A stretch of DNA of 64,000 nt from Faecalibacterium sp. (GTDB lineage: Bacteria > Bacillota > Clostridia > Oscillospirales > Ruminococcaceae), in assembly GCA_029264955.1 (NCBI GenBank), contig JARHYC010000011.1:49547-113546 (forward strand), written 5' to 3'. The notes below the pieces were generated by a model. It had not been told where the DNA came from and did no database searches. It saw only the letters and a program-made list of their open reading frames with translations. Below are positions 9,121 to 17,947 of this stretch, piece after piece. The position numbers and the translations under genes were made by a program. The first letter of the stretch is position 1; each line of letters begins with the position of its first letter.

Positions 9121-9735
9121 TTAAGTTTTCGCAGGGTCGGGAATGTCGAAGATATAACGCTCGTATGCGTTGATGACGGTTGTTTTTCCGTAGGTACAGA
9201 TCCGTGGCAAATTGGGATTGTACTGCATATGGATATGCCCGTGGATGAACCAGGTGGGTTTGTATTTTTCCAACAGTACGGTAAAACAGGAAAAACCTTT
9301 GTGCGGTAAATCAGGGCCGTCGTTGATGCCTTGGGCTGGAGCGTGGGTCAACAGAATATCAAATCCTTTGTGGTGCAACAGTTTGAGCCACAATTTACCT
9401 ACCCGAAAGCCCATAGCCTTTTCCGTGTATTGGTGAGTTACATTGGGGTTATATCGCATGGAACCACCCAGACCAAGAATACGCAATCCATGATAGGTAT
9501 AAATCGTATCTTCAATGCAGGTACAGCCGCCGGGGGCGTGTTTATCATAGCTGCGGTCGTGGTTTCCGTGTACATACAAGATAGGGGCAGCGGTAAAGGT
9601 AGCCAAATATTCCAGATATTCTGCGGGCAGATCGCCACAGGATAAAATTAAATCGATATCTTTTAACTTTGCGTGTGGGTCGCTGGCGTCCCACAAAGCT
9701 TTACAGGGAACGTCGGAAAGTACCATGACTTTCAT
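9121..9735 (-). CDS. Metallophosphoesterase family protein
   Basis: The 204-residue calcineurin-like phosphoesterase shows CGDLP, GNHD, a THAP block and GHIHM in the expected order, enough for a two-metal centre. The first motif is unusual: the canonical D-x-H is replaced by SDVPC followed by LWD, so one metal ligand is missing or supplied elsewhere. Clostridial paralogues with a similar SD..(Y/L)LWD start exist. The substrate is unknown. It begins at an ATG with an AAGGAG site and lies 45 bases downstream of the BMP-domain gene on the same strand, so both may be one transcript. Confidence 0.85.
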   Translation of the reverse strand: MKVMVLSDVPCKALWDASDPHAKLKDIDLILSCGDLPAEYLEYLATFTAAPILYVHGNHDRSYDKHAPGGCTCIEDTIYTYHGLRILGLGGSMRYNPNVTHQYTEKAMGFRVGKLWLKLLHHKGFDILLTHAPAQGINDGPDLPHKGFSCFTVLLEKYKPTWFIHGHIHMQYNPNLPRICTYGKTTVINAYERYIFDIPDPAKT

Positions 9736-9779
9736 GAAGGGGCGTGCTCCTTTCTGATAGAACGTCTGTTGTTTTTATT

Positions 9780-11741
9780 TTACAGGGTGTTTGCAGAATC
9801 CGGATAAATGCCCTGCTGCTTAAGCAAAGCGCGCAGTTCTGCCGGCGGATCATCCAGAACGGGAATTGCACCGTCCACGTTTTCGTTTAACCAGTTCATG
9901 TGAATAATTTCTTCCGGAGTAAAGGAATTGCTGTCCGTTTTTACCACACGACCGGTATTGGTAATGATACGTCCCACGAAAGGATCATACTCGCAGCTGC
10001 GAATGTGTCGAGTGATTAGATCCAGTAAATGCCGGGATACGTCAGGCAAGGCATCCGTGTGATGCAGTTCTACTGCCTCAGCACTCATGCCCCACCAGTA
10101 GCTGATGCCGTGGAAACCATCACCGCCATCCGTTTCCCAGGCTCCGTTCAGGATACTGCGGATAATGTGCTGATAAATGTTGCCCCAGTGCCAGACGGGA
10201 TAAGCGATTTCTTCCAGTGAACCATCCGCATGGCGACGGCACAGCCCATAGTAGGTAGCTTGGCTTCGGGGGTGGGGGGCTTTCTGGTCACGACCGGAAA
10301 ATACCGTAATATCCGGCCGATCGGAAAAGTCGAGCGGTTTGCCGTTCGGCTGACATTGCCAACGCAAGATAACGCGGGCATCGGGACGCACAGCTTGCAG
10401 ACCACGTGCGAATGCGTTTACAGCGGAACACACACCGTATAACGGGTAGTTTGCAATGTAGCCGACCTGCGGGGTTTGGGTCAGCATACCAGCCAGAATA
10501 CCCATCAAATACTTGGCTTCGTAGATACGGCAGGAATAGGTGCGCACCAGCGGGTGCGGCTGGAGCAGCGAACAGTTCAGGATTTTGACTTGTGGGTGCC
10601 GTGCAGCTACTTTCAAGCAGGCGGGCATCATTTCGCTGCTTGTCGCAAAAATCACATCCGCACCACCGCGGGCGGCTGCTTCGATTTCCGCTTCGTCATA
10701 CAGCCCGCACTCGGCGTTTTCAATAAATGTGATATTGATTTGATCTTCAAATGCCTGCTCTAGGGATTCCTTTGCCAGACGATGCCCGGCTGCCCATGCG
10801 CTGACTTCCGGGCTGCGGTCCTGAATAAATACAACATTCAGCGGGGTCTGGCGGGGCTGACGGCGAGGGAAGAACGACTGGAACAGCGGCTGCGAGGCAG
10901 GTTTGGGAGAAAGACTGGGTTCCAGAGAAACCTCGACCGTTTTATGATGTGCCAGAATTTCAATTTCACTCCAGAGCTTTTGCAAGTCGTCTCGAATTTG
11001 TACCTGCGTTTGCTGCAGGGCATCTGAATAGCGATGAAAACTCAGATAGACCAGAATCGCATCCCCTGTGGTCAACTGCAAGTCGGCACCGCCCAGTGCA
11101 AGAAATTCCCGATGGAACAGTGTATAGAAATAGAAGAAGTTTGCACGGTCGTCGCTGGTCCATGTTTCCTGTGCGCCTTTACAGACAACGGTTTGCAGCC
11201 GCATAAAAGAACCTTCGCGGGAGAAGTACAGGTAATTGATTTTGGACAGGCGGTAAAATGCCATAAATTCATAATAGATACGAATTTCGGGAGAATCTGT
11301 CAGTGGAGGAATCAGGCGAATGACTTCTGCTTTGACAGAAGCTGCATGACAGTAGCTCAACACGGAAACACGTTTGTTGCCTTCCTGCACATAAAAGCGG
11401 TTTAAAAATTCATACGCCCGGATGGGCTGCTGAATCCCCTCGTTCAGGTGGGCTTCATACAGCGTACACCATTTAGTGGCAAATTCGGTGTTCAGTTCCA
11501 GTAAGGGGAGAAAACCAGATGAAAAGGCGGTGTGTCGTCCACCGGTTTTGGTTCCGGCAATACTTTCCATTGGAATACTGACAAGCCCTAGACTTTCCTG
11601 CGTGGCAATCGGTGTGTTTTCCAGAATATCATCCAGCACGGTCAAATATGGGTTTTTGCCCTGATTGACTCGGGCACGATATTGCTTTTTCGCTTGGCGC
11701 AAGGCAGATTGATATTCCTGCTTGGCATCGGCCAAAGACAT
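9780..11741 (-). CDS. Cytosolic protein with N-terminal ParB/sulfiredoxin-like region and C-terminal BMP-type binding domain
   Basis: The 653 residues form two parts. Residues 1 to about 285 start with a charged helix and include QEGNKRVSVLSY (about 117-128), which resembles the core of ParB/Srx-fold domains. From about 305 (LNVVFIQDRSPEVSAW) the sequence follows the basic membrane protein (BMP/PnrA) family of nucleoside-binding lipoproteins, with GADVIFATSSEM and MGILAGMLTQTPQVGYI segments. There is no signal peptide, lipobox or membrane segment, so unlike classic BMP proteins it should be cytosolic, perhaps a purine sensor. The domain calls are by eye. No transporter genes lie nearby. Confidence 0.7.
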   Translation of the reverse strand: MSLADAKQEYQSALRQAKKQYRARVNQGKNPYLTVLDDILENTPIATQESLGLVSIPMESIAGTKTGGRHTAFSSGFLPLLELNTEFATKWCTLYEAHLNEGIQQPIRAYEFLNRFYVQEGNKRVSVLSYCHAASVKAEVIRLIPPLTDSPEIRIYYEFMAFYRLSKINYLYFSREGSFMRLQTVVCKGAQETWTSDDRANFFYFYTLFHREFLALGGADLQLTTGDAILVYLSFHRYSDALQQTQVQIRDDLQKLWSEIEILAHHKTVEVSLEPSLSPKPASQPLFQSFFPRRQPRQTPLNVVFIQDRSPEVSAWAAGHRLAKESLEQAFEDQINITFIENAECGLYDEAEIEAAARGGADVIFATSSEMMPACLKVAARHPQVKILNCSLLQPHPLVRTYSCRIYEAKYLMGILAGMLTQTPQVGYIANYPLYGVCSAVNAFARGLQAVRPDARVILRWQCQPNGKPLDFSDRPDITVFSGRDQKAPHPRSQATYYGLCRRHADGSLEEIAYPVWHWGNIYQHIIRSILNGAWETDGGDGFHGISYWWGMSAEAVELHHTDALPDVSRHLLDLITRHIRSCEYDPFVGRIITNTGRVVKTDSNSFTPEEIIHMNWLNENVDGAIPVLDDPPAELRALLKQQGIYPDSANTL

Positions 11742-11883
11742 AAAAATCCCTCCTTATCAAAAATATAATTCTATGCTCAGTTTAGCACAAAAATACACGG
11801 ACTGCGAGATGCAGTTGATTTTATCTGTCGTTTTCGGTAGGATAGAGTTGAAAAGATTTACAGATCCGGAAAGGAACAATACT

Positions 11884-12447
11884 ATGGAAGTGGAAATAAT
11901 CCCGACTTTGGAAGCTGGCGAATACGCAGGGGAGCAGTGGCTGTATGAGCCGCATGTGTATATGCCGTATCGTTATGTGCTGGGGCGCCCAGGTAAGAAG
12001 CCGCTGGTGTGTATTGGAATCAATCCCAGCACAGCACAGCCTGGTGCGCTGGATCCTACCTTGAAAAGTGTAGAACGTCTGGCGAAGAACAATGGCTTTG
12101 ACAGCTGGATCATGTTTAATGTGTATCCGCAGCGTGCTACAGATCCTAATGATATGGATAAAGTACCGGATATGGAGTTGCACAAAGAGAATCTGCGTTG
12201 GCTGAAAGCAATGCTGAACGAAACGGAGCCGACCATGTGGGCTGCATGGGGCACACTGGTAGAAAAACGCCCCTATCTGCCGGATATGATGCGCGATATG
12301 GTAGAGCTGACCCGTGAGAAGAATGTGCCTTGGGTGCATATCGGTAAAATCAGCAAAAAGGGACATCCCCATCATCCGTTATATTTGCGTAAGGATGCAG
12401 TTCCGGAACCGTTTGATATGGATTACTATCTGGATACCTGCTTTTAA
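11884..12447 (+). CDS. DUF1643 domain protein
   Basis: The ATG at 11884 is preceded by GGAAAGGAAC; an upstream in-frame start would overlap the divergent gene. The 187 residues carry the DUF1643 core: IGINPSTA near residue 42, a WIMFNVYPQRATDP segment, and TMWAAWGTL. Proteins of this family are small and cytosolic, with no established activity. It is followed after 9 bases by a PAP2 phosphatase, probably on the same transcript. Confidence 0.8.
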   Translation: MEVEIIPTLEAGEYAGEQWLYEPHVYMPYRYVLGRPGKKPLVCIGINPSTAQPGALDPTLKSVERLAKNNGFDSWIMFNVYPQRATDPNDMDKVPDMELHKENLRWLKAMLNETEPTMWAAWGTLVEKRPYLPDMMRDMVELTREKNVPWVHIGKISKKGHPHHPLYLRKDAVPEPFDMDYYLDTCF

Positions 12448-12456
12448 GGAGAAACC

Positions 12457-12954
12457 ATGAATCCCGAAGAATATCAAAAAATCTATACATGGTTCAAACA
12501 ACGCCCCACAGCATATCGCGTGCTGAAAATCGCAACCGCTGGTTTACCGCTGGTTACGGCAGCCAGCTATGGCATTTTACTGCTAAGCTTATTTTTGCTG
12601 CCGGACCGAACCAACGCAGAACTGTTGCGAGCAATTTTTGTGCCAGCAGTAATATTTCTGGCAGGCAGCCTGCTGCGCCGCTGGTATAATGCGCCTCGGC
12701 CCTATGAAAAAGGGATCGAGCCATTGATTCCCAAACGGACTAAGGGTCAATCCTGCCCCAGCCGTCATGCATTGTCTGCAGGCGTGATTGCAGCGGTCTG
12801 GCTAGTCCTTTACCCGACAGGCGGGGTGCTGGCGCTGGCTTTGGCATTGGGTGTTTGCGTGACACGGGTTTTGGCTGGTGTGCATTCTGCATGGGATGTA
12901 ACAGCAGGGCTTCTGTTTGGTCTGGGATTTGGTCTGCTGGGAATGTTATTATAA
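12457..12954 (+). CDS. PAP2-family membrane phosphatase (first copy)
   Basis: The 165-residue membrane protein has about four to five hydrophobic segments and the three PAP2 signatures: a KxxxxxxRP-like RRWYNAPRP, CPSRH, and RVLAGVHSAWD. Known members remove phosphate from isoprenoid or lipid pyrophosphates such as undecaprenyl pyrophosphate or phosphatidic acid. The start has AAGGAG 8 bases upstream. It sits behind the DUF1643 gene and ahead of tRNA-Arg and tRNA-His, with a second PAP2 gene after the tRNAs. The substrate is not known. Confidence 0.88.
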   Translation: MNPEEYQKIYTWFKQRPTAYRVLKIATAGLPLVTAASYGILLLSLFLLPDRTNAELLRAIFVPAVIFLAGSLLRRWYNAPRPYEKGIEPLIPKRTKGQSCPSRHALSAGVIAAVWLVLYPTGGVLALALALGVCVTRVLAGVHSAWDVTAGLLFGLGFGLLGMLL

Positions 12955-13059
12955 AGAAGATACAAAAGAATAAAATATCGTTGAATCATTATATTGTTGG
13001 CGGCATGAGCAGAAAATAAAAATAAATCGAAAAAAACAAAATAAAATTTCAAAAAGCGC

Positions 13060-13088
13060 TTGACAATATATGGGGGCTATGTTATTAT
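13060..13088 (+). promoter_or_regulatory. Promoter of the tRNA-Arg/tRNA-His unit
   Basis: TTGACA (13060-13065) and TATTAT (13083-13088) with a 17-base spacer, followed by a GC-rich leader before tRNA-Arg. Confidence 0.85.
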
Positions 13089-13126
13089 ACTACTCGCAAC
13101 GTGTCCCACGCGGGACGATTCCTCGT

Positions 13127-13200
<74 letters not shown>

Positions 13201-13203
13201 TAT

Positions 13204-13279
13204 GGTGCTTTTAGCGTAGCCGGTCTAACGCGCCAGATTGTGGTTCTGGAGATCGTGGGTTCGAATCCCACAAGGCACC
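13204..13279 (+). tRNA. tRNA-His (anticodon GTG)
   Basis: Cloverleaf with anticodon arm CCAGA-TTGTGGT-TCTGG (GTG at 13240-13242), T-arm GTGGG-TTCGAAT-CCCAC, and the extra 5' G (position -1 at 13204) opposite C73 that is specific to tRNA-His. It lies 3 bases after tRNA-Arg, so the two are co-transcribed. Confidence 0.95.
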
Positions 13280-13284
13280 CCACC

Positions 13285-13317
13285 AAAAACCTCTGCTTTG
13301 CAGCAGAGGTTTTTTGT
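13285..13317 (+). terminator. Terminator after tRNA-His
   Basis: AAAACCTCTGCT and AGCAGAGGTTTT arms with a short loop, followed by a T run. Confidence 0.85.
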
Positions 13318-13372
13318 TTTATCTGACAATCTGTTTTGTCGGTTCGTCCTTATAACAAAGAAAGAGGTATAT

Positions 13373-13900
13373 ATGGGCTGGGAGTTTGCAGTTTTGGATT
13401 GGATGCAGGCGAATTGGCGCGGTCCGTGGCTGGATGTAATCGTACCGTTTTTTTCATCTTTATGGGATTGGGGTATCCCTTGGTTTTTACTGACAGCAGT
13501 GTTGCTTTGGTATAAACCCACCCGTAAAGTTGGTTGTTGTGTTTTATGTGCAATCGGAGTGGAATTACTAGTGGTGTCGCTAGGTATCAAACCACTGGTT
13601 GACCGCCTGCGCCCCTGCGACATCAATTTAGCGGCTGACAAGTTGGTACCACGCCCCAGATCCGCGTCTTTTCCGTCCGGGCATACGGCACAGGCATTTG
13701 CAGTAAGCGGTGCGCTGTATTTCTGCCGCAGTAAATGGTTTGTACCGGTTGCAGTACTTTCTGCGTTGCTGGCACTTTCCAGATTGTATCTGTATGTACA
13801 TTTTCCTACTGATGTTGCGGCTGGGATGTGGATTGGCTGGTTGTGCGGCTGGGCCGCGGTGGTGCTATGCCGTCGTCGGAAAATACAAAAAGCCAAATAA
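13373..13900 (+). CDS. PAP2-family membrane phosphatase (second copy)
   Basis: The start at 13373 follows GAAAGAGG; a longer frame would run back into tRNA-His. The 175 residues have several membrane segments and clear PAP2 motifs: KPLVDRLRP, FPSGHTAQA and SRLYLYVHFPTD. It differs from the copy at 12.5 kb (PSGH rather than PSRH; different N-terminus), so the two are paralogues rather than a recent tandem repeat. A role in undecaprenyl pyrophosphate recycling is plausible. It lies directly after the tRNA terminator and may rely on its own promoter. Confidence 0.88.
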   Translation: MGWEFAVLDWMQANWRGPWLDVIVPFFSSLWDWGIPWFLLTAVLLWYKPTRKVGCCVLCAIGVELLVVSLGIKPLVDRLRPCDINLAADKLVPRPRSASFPSGHTAQAFAVSGALYFCRSKWFVPVAVLSALLALSRLYLYVHFPTDVAAGMWIGWLCGWAAVVLCRRRKIQKAK

Positions 13901-14034
13901 GAGGCGGTACGGAGAAAAATAATGGTTGCTTAAATCGTAAAAAGAGCTTCCTTTTTCCGGGAAAGACTTGCATGATGCGGATAAATCAGATAAAATGATA
14001 CTTCATGCGAAAATACAAAAAGAAAGGAAGCAAT

Positions 14035-15444
14035 ATGAACCGTACATTTTGGAAACGATATGTAGGCGACCGTACTTTTTACCGTGACTTATTCCTTTTG
14101 ATTTTCCCCATGATGGTCCAGCAGGGAATTACCAATTTGGTAAACCTGTTAGACAATTTAATGGTGGGCAGCTTGGGTACGGCACCGATGAGTGGCGTAG
14201 CCATTGTTAACCAGCTGTTTTTTGTTTACATGATGACGCTGTTTGGCATGAACAGTGGCATTTCTATTTTTGGTGCACAGTTTTATGGCAGCGGCGATTT
14301 CAAAGGAATGCGGAGCGCAACGCGTCTGAAACTCGTTTGCAGCGTTGTTATTACAGTTGCGTTCACCCTTGGATTGATTGCCTTTGGGCCACAGCTGATT
14401 GGACTGTTTTTACATGAGACAGCCAACGATGCAGCGTCTATGGCGCTTACGATGGAAAGCGCTGTGGCATACCTGAAAATTCTGCTCTGGGGTTTTCCGC
14501 CATTTATGATGGTTATGATCTACTCCGGTACCCTGCGCGAAGCGGGGGATACGATGACCGCAATGATTGCTGGCGTGGTAGCAATTGTGGTGAATTTGAC
14601 AGGCAACTATCTGCTTATTTTCGGAAACTTTGGTTTTCCGGAAATGGGGGCAGCTGGTGCAGCGCTTGCAACGGTACTTTCCCGCTGGGTGGAGATGTCC
14701 ATTCTGATGCTTTATGCACACAAAAATGAAACGAAATTCCCGTTCTTTCACGATTTGTATAAGAGTATACACATCCCTATGGATCTGTGTAAAAAAGTTG
14801 CGATTACAGGTTTGCCTCTGTTTTTGAATGAGATTCTGTGGAGTGCGGGCACCACATTTGTAAATCAAAATTACTCTCTACGTGGATTGACTGCAGTTGC
14901 CGCAAGCAATATTACCCAAACCTGCTGGCAGTTGTTTACAGTCGTTATGTTTGCGATGGGTGGTGCGATTGCCATTCGCGTTGGTCAGCAGTTAGGCGCA
15001 GGCGAAATTCAGCTGGCAAAGGACACGAATAATAAGATGATGTTCTTTAATCTGATAATGCATCTTTTGGTTGGCGGTTTGCTGGTTATGTCTGCACCAT
15101 GGATTCCGCACCTGTATAATACGGAACCGGCTGTAAGAGATTTGGCATGTCAAATGCTGATTGTAGCAGGCACGGCTTTGCCGATTCATGCGTATATCCA
15201 TGGTGCATATTTTACCATTCGATCGGGTGGAAAAACGATTGTAACATTCCTGTTTGACTGTGGTTTCACTTGGGTGGCATCGGTGCCGATTTCCTTTGTA
15301 CTGGCGCGGTACACAACGTTGCCGATGGTGGCAATTTATGCGGCAGTACAGTTTGCAGATGCAATTAAGCTTTTTGCTGCAGTACCTATGTTGCGTAGTG
15401 GTTTCTGGGCGAATAATGTAGTCAAAGATCTGGCAGGAAAATAA
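14035..15444 (+). CDS. MATE-family multidrug/cation antiporter (first copy)
   Basis: The ATG at 14035 has AAAGGAAG upstream, so the 469-residue form is preferred to a longer one. Twelve hydrophobic segments are expected along its length. The early block LVNLLDNLMVGSLG and the duplicated half beginning near residue 245 fit the MATE fold. Members export cationic drugs or metabolites in exchange for Na+ or H+. It is monocistronic with a terminator shared with rrf2. A second MATE gene lies at 38.9-40.3 kb. The substrate is unknown. Confidence 0.92.
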   Translation: MNRTFWKRYVGDRTFYRDLFLLIFPMMVQQGITNLVNLLDNLMVGSLGTAPMSGVAIVNQLFFVYMMTLFGMNSGISIFGAQFYGSGDFKGMRSATRLKLVCSVVITVAFTLGLIAFGPQLIGLFLHETANDAASMALTMESAVAYLKILLWGFPPFMMVMIYSGTLREAGDTMTAMIAGVVAIVVNLTGNYLLIFGNFGFPEMGAAGAALATVLSRWVEMSILMLYAHKNETKFPFFHDLYKSIHIPMDLCKKVAITGLPLFLNEILWSAGTTFVNQNYSLRGLTAVAASNITQTCWQLFTVVMFAMGGAIAIRVGQQLGAGEIQLAKDTNNKMMFFNLIMHLLVGGLLVMSAPWIPHLYNTEPAVRDLACQMLIVAGTALPIHAYIHGAYFTIRSGGKTIVTFLFDCGFTWVASVPISFVLARYTTLPMVAIYAAVQFADAIKLFAAVPMLRSGFWANNVVKDLAGK

Positions 15445-15447
15445 AAC

Positions 15448-15482
15448 AAAAAGCGACGTGCTTGTCACGTCGCTTTTTGTTT
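15448..15482 (+). terminator. Bidirectional terminator between MATE gene and rrf2-family gene
   Basis: AAAAAGCGACGTG and CACGTCGCTTTTT arms with a five-base loop; usable from both sides. Confidence 0.88.
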
Positions 15483-15925
15483 TATTTTTGTTGGCATTTG
15501 CCCGGAATGTCAGAGTGGTCACAGTCTTTCATGAAATCGGCCAGAGAAACACTATCTAAATACTGATTCATAACAGTGTCCAGACCTTTCCAGAAGCGCA
15601 GTGTGCAGCAGCTGTCGCAGCGAGGACACTGATTGGTTTCATCTTCCATGCAGGGAACAGGCACAGTGGGCCCCTCAATTGCACGGATGATGTCACCTGC
15701 GGTATAGTCCTTGGGGGCGCGTGTCAGGCGGTAGCCGCCGTGGCTGCCGCGTTCACTGGAAACGAGACCAGCACGAGCAAGCGGTGTGACAATCTGTTCC
15801 AAATATTTTAAGCTGATCGATTGGCTTTCACTGATTTCTTTAATGGATACACAGGCTTCCGGGCCGCGGCGAGCCAGCTCCTCCATGAGACGCAACGCAT
15901 AGCGGCTCTTGGTCGAAAAGCGCAT
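15482..15925 (-). CDS. Rrf2-family Fe-S-type transcriptional regulator (IscR-like)
   Basis: Starts at 15925 behind an AGGAGA site. The 147 residues have the Rrf2 winged helix-turn-helix at the N-terminus (MRFSTKSRYALRLMEELA), the GGYRLTRAP wing, and a cysteine cluster at 92, 100, 103, 106 and 107, richer than the three Cys of classic IscR and probably an Fe-S ligand set. It is divergent from nifS-iscU, so the likely role is repression of that operon and of itself when Fe-S supply is adequate. The metal cluster and targets are inferred from family and position. Confidence 0.9.
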   Translation of the reverse strand: MRFSTKSRYALRLMEELARRGPEACVSIKEISESQSISLKYLEQIVTPLARAGLVSSERGSHGGYRLTRAPKDYTAGDIIRAIEGPTVPVPCMEDETNQCPRCDSCCTLRFWKGLDTVMNQYLDSVSLADFMKDCDHSDIPGKCQQK

Positions 15926-16058
15926 AAAGAAGTCTCCTTTCGAGAGAATGATATAATTCATTATAGCAAAAAATGCATACTTTTCCAGTAGAAATATCAG
16001 AGTATAGTGGGTTTTATGACGGAATTTTGTGCGCATCAAAAATTTTTTCAAAAAGGGT

Positions 16059-16086
16059 ATTGCAATTCATAGCAAAAAGGTATAAT
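16059..16086 (+). promoter_or_regulatory. Promoter of nifS-iscU
   Basis: ATTGCA (16059-16064) and TATAAT (16081-16086) are 16 bases apart. The intergenic region of 222 bases is shared with the divergent Rrf2 regulator, whose own -10 may be the TATAAT read on the minus strand near 15961-15966. An Rrf2 operator would be expected here, but I cannot define it. Confidence 0.55.
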
Positions 16087-16147
16087 ATAGTGCCGCAGGA
16101 TAAATCCCTGCAAATTACTATGATATCCCCGAGAGAAAGGCACGGAT

Positions 16148-17359
16148 ATGATAAACGATTTAATTTATTTTGATAATGCAGCTACGACGCCTTGTGATAG
16201 TCAGGCGGTAGCGCTTATGGCAGATGTACTTGCTAATACCTACGGAAATCCCAGTGGACATTACAGTCTGGGATATGAAGCAAAAGAAGTGCTGGATACG
16301 GCGCGCAGCCGTATGGCAAAGGCCTTGAATGCGGAGGCTAATGAAATTTTCTTTACCTCCTGCGGCAGTGAAGCAGATAACTGGGCAGTAAAGGGTGCTG
16401 CAATGGCTGGTGCCCGTAAAGGTAAGAAACACCTGATTACCACTGCTTTTGAACATCACGCAATTCTGAACAGCATGAAAGCATTGGAAAAGCAGGGCTT
16501 TGAAGTGACTTACATCCTTCCTACAGAGGATGGATTTATTCGCCCGGAGGATGTGGATGCTGCGATTCGTACCGATACCGCGCTGGTATCTGTGATGATG
16601 GCAAACAATGAGATTGGCACCATCCAGCCCATTCGTGAGATTGCTGCGATCTGCAAAGAGAAGGGTGTTTGGATGCATACCGATGCAGTGCAGGCGGTAG
16701 GCGCTATCCCGGTTGATGTAAAGGAATTGGGTGTGGATCTGCTATCCCTGAGCGGCCATAAGTTTAATGGTCCCAAGGGTGTGGGTGCGTTGTATTGCCG
16801 CCGTGGTGTTGTGCTGCCCAACTTGATTGATGGCGGCGGACAGGAGAACCGCCGTCGTGCCGGCACCGAAAATCTGGCAGGTATTGCAGGCATGGCACTG
16901 GCGCTGGAGCGTGCAGTAGCATCGCTGCCGGAAAAGATGGCACACCAGAAAGAACTGCGTGACTACACCATTCGCCGCATTCTGGATACCATCCCGGAAA
17001 CCCGCCTGAACGGCAGTTGGGAAAATCGTTTGCCCGGTAATGTAAACATCAGCTTCCTGGGGTTGGAAGGCGAAACGATTCTGTTAGATTTAGATATGCA
17101 CAATATCTGTGCGTCTACAGGCAGTGCTTGCAACTCCGACAGCTTAGATACCAGCCATGTGCTGATGTCGCTGGGTTTGCCGGAAGAAGTCGGTCACTGC
17201 TCGATGCGTTTCAGCTTCGGCAAGCAGAATACCATGGAACAGGTTCAGCACCTGTGCGATATTTTGGAAGAAATTATTCCCCTGCGCCGCTCTATGAGCT
17301 GTATGTGGCTGCAGGATGAAAATAAGGTCCGCGATTTTGGCGGAGAAGGTGAGGCATAA
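16148..17359 (+). CDS. nifS: Cysteine desulfurase for Fe-S cluster assembly
   Basis: The 403-residue group I desulfurase has the PLP lysine in SGHKFNGPKG (K205), the RRAGTEN block, and catalytic C328 in CASTGSACNSD on a long mobile loop. It provides sulfur to the IscU scaffold encoded directly downstream (one base apart). Clostridia often use this minimal Rrf2-NifS-IscU set instead of a full isc or suf operon. The ATG at 16148 has GAGAGAAAGG upstream. It differs clearly from the ThiI-linked paralogue at 3.9 kb. Confidence 0.95.
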   Translation: MINDLIYFDNAATTPCDSQAVALMADVLANTYGNPSGHYSLGYEAKEVLDTARSRMAKALNAEANEIFFTSCGSEADNWAVKGAAMAGARKGKKHLITTAFEHHAILNSMKALEKQGFEVTYILPTEDGFIRPEDVDAAIRTDTALVSVMMANNEIGTIQPIREIAAICKEKGVWMHTDAVQAVGAIPVDVKELGVDLLSLSGHKFNGPKGVGALYCRRGVVLPNLIDGGGQENRRRAGTENLAGIAGMALALERAVASLPEKMAHQKELRDYTIRRILDTIPETRLNGSWENRLPGNVNISFLGLEGETILLDLDMHNICASTGSACNSDSLDTSHVLMSLGLPEEVGHCSMRFSFGKQNTMEQVQHLCDILEEIIPLRRSMSCMWLQDENKVRDFGGEGEA

Positions 17360-17360
17360 T

Positions 17361-17813
17361 ATGGCCGGTATGTATAGTGAAAAGGTGATGGATCACTTTA
17401 TGAATCCTCGCAATGTAGGCGAGTTGGAGAATCCCAGCGGTGTAGGTGAAGTCGGCAACCCCAAGTGCGGCGACATCATGCGCATGAGCCTGCAGATTGA
17501 AGACAACGTCATTACCGATGTGAAGTTCAAGACTTTCGGCTGTGGTGCGGCAATCGCAACGAGCAGTATGGCTACCACTTTGATTAAGGGTAAGACCGTG
17601 GAAGAAGCGCTGAAGCTGACCAACAAGGCAGTTGTTGAAGCACTGGAGGGGTTGCCACCGGTTAAGATTCACTGCTCTGTTTTGGCAGAACAAGCAATCA
17701 AGGCTGCTTTGGCAGATTATTATCGTCGCAACGGTGTAGATCCGGAGCCTATTGTGGGTAAGCTGGAAGAGCATTGCCACGCTTGTGATGAACACGGCTG
17801 CGGCAGTCACTAA
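17361..17813 (+). CDS. iscU: Fe-S cluster scaffold IscU/NifU N-terminal type
   Basis: Begins one base after the nifS stop and uses GGTGAGG inside nifS, so translation is coupled. The 150 residues carry the three scaffold cysteines C36 (PKCGD), C61 (FGCGA) and C105 (HCSVL), plus the conserved Asp after the first Cys. An extra tail EEHCHACDEHGCGSH adds three cysteines and several histidines not found in the E. coli scaffold; it could bind metal. The protein assembles Fe-S clusters in the cytosol. Confidence 0.95.
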   Translation: MAGMYSEKVMDHFMNPRNVGELENPSGVGEVGNPKCGDIMRMSLQIEDNVITDVKFKTFGCGAAIATSSMATTLIKGKTVEEALKLTNKAVVEALEGLPPVKIHCSVLAEQAIKAALADYYRRNGVDPEPIVGKLEEHCHACDEHGCGSH

Positions 17814-17902
17814 ATTCTATTGGTTCCCCTGAGATATACGCAATCTCTTATATACAAAATCTCTCCTTATACGCAAATCTCCAAATGAAAGCGTTTCCTC
17901 TT

Positions 17903-17947
17903 TTGTCCGCATCGGGTGTTACCAGTTCCCGATGCGGACATTTTTTG
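17903..17947 (+). terminator. Terminator of nifS-iscU
   Basis: TGTCCGCATCGGG and CCCGATGCGGACA arms (13 bp), an 11-base loop, then TTTTTT. An ATG inside the right arm at 17932 opens a frame into the next gene but is not a plausible start. Confidence 0.92.
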
